This document shows positions 63,543 to 64,000 of a stretch of DNA of 64,000 bases, in pieces. A model generated the notes under the pieces. The model saw only the letters and a program-made list of their open reading frames with translations. It searched no databases and was not told the DNA's origin. Each line of letters starts with the position of its first letter. The first letter of the stretch is position 1. Source of the stretch: Bog-532 sp963805255 (GTDB lineage: Bacteria > Actinomycetota > Actinomycetes > Streptosporangiales > Streptosporangiaceae); assembly GCA_963805255.1 (NCBI GenBank), contig CAWDTK010000001.1, forward strand, positions 51,516 through 115,515, written 5' to 3'. The position numbers and the translations under genes were made by a program.

Positions 63543-64000
63543 AAGACCCGGTGATCAGGCGGCGTCCGGCGCTGCGGAGCCAGCGAATCCCGGCTTCCGG
63601 CGGCATCGGCTACGCGGCGGCGGGCGTGGACATCGAGGCCGGTGACCGCGCCGTCGACCTGATGCGGTCCTCGGTGGCGAGCACGGCGCGGCCCGAGGTC
63701 ATCGGGGACATCGGCGGGTTCGCCGGGCTGTTCGACGCCCAGGCTCGCGGCGTAGGCACCGTCCTGGCCACCTCCACGGATGGCGTCGGCACCAAGGTCG
63801 TGATCGCCGCCGGCTCGGCAGCTACGGCACCATCGGTGTCAACCTGGTCGCCATGGTCGCGGACGACCTGGCCGCGTGCGGGGCCGAACCGCTGTTCATG
63901 ACCGATTACGTGGTCTGCGGCGCGATCCGGCCGCAGCGAGTGGCCGCGATCGTCTCCGGTGTCGCGCGCGGCTGCGCGGCGGCGGGCTGTGCGCTGCTCG
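63536..64000 (+). pseudogene. purM: Phosphoribosylformylglycinamidine cyclo-ligase PurM, partial and frameshifted
   Basis: Runs off the right edge. SGGIGYAAAGVDIEAGDRAV-DLMRSSVAS and VLATSTDGVGTKVVIA are PurM (AIRS) motifs. The frame breaks near 63815 and continues as YGTIGVNLVAMVADDLAACG-AEPLFMTDYVV. The start is probably GTG 63536, overlapping the purF stop, with another shift near 63596; GTG 63551 is the alternative. The remainder of the gene is outside the window. Confidence 0.85.

Overview
The window is about 70% G+C chromosomal DNA from an actinomycete. The signs are frequent GTG starts, HspR-type HAIR operators upstream of dnaK, a GTP-dependent PEP carboxykinase, EtfD/FadE5-type fatty-acid oxidation genes, an LCP cell-wall ligase and a purSQL-SCP-purF-purM cluster. 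The GrpE N-terminus and DUF5753/GntR/AICE gene types suit a Streptosporangia- or Streptomyces-like lineage. The genus cannot be fixed from this sequence alone.

Layout. 1-5.2 kb is core: grpE (partial) and dnaK on the minus strand under two HAIR operators, then etfD on the plus strand. 5.2-9.0 kb holds debris of an integrative conjugative element (a TraB-like N-terminus, a CxxC protein, and an XRE/DUF5753 regulator split by an IS1380-family element with a clean 5-bp target duplication). dcd and tRNA-Gly(CCC) follow at 9.0-9.7 kb.

9.7-40.9 kb is a roughly 31-kb accretion zone at the tRNA-Gly gene. The 3' part of the tRNA is repeated exactly at 13.5 and 17.8 kb, and possibly in degenerate form at 36.8 kb, as expected for tandem AICE insertions. 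The zone carries a broken int-xis-rep module, a RelBE-type toxin-antitoxin pair, a divergent GntR/ATPase regulatory pair, and complete or broken IS elements of the IS982, IS110, IS3, ISAzo13, IS5-like, IS256 and other families. Its cargo includes two small secreted proteins, a phospholipase-C-like phosphoesterase, an alpha/beta hydrolase, a MarC-like protein, an HNH nuclease, and a 1210-aa membrane-anchored STAND-type NTPase with twelve tandem TPR units, most nearly identical. That NTPase is the best candidate for an undescribed conflict or immunity system here.

40.9-64 kb is core again: pckG, a USP-like protein, an alpha/beta hydrolase, a YnfA-type protein, prfC, a CbiX-like chelatase, an LCP ligase, fadE5, a Dabb protein, a rhomboid protease, bkdABC and the purine cluster. 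etfD and fadE5 lie 45 kb apart yet share a similar inverted-repeat operator, which suggests one fatty-acid-oxidation regulator.

The core genes from 41 to 59 kb are intact. purL, purF and purM, from 59.2 kb to the edge, all carry apparent 1-base indels, several of them in G/C runs. This is either local sequence error or decay of the purine pathway.
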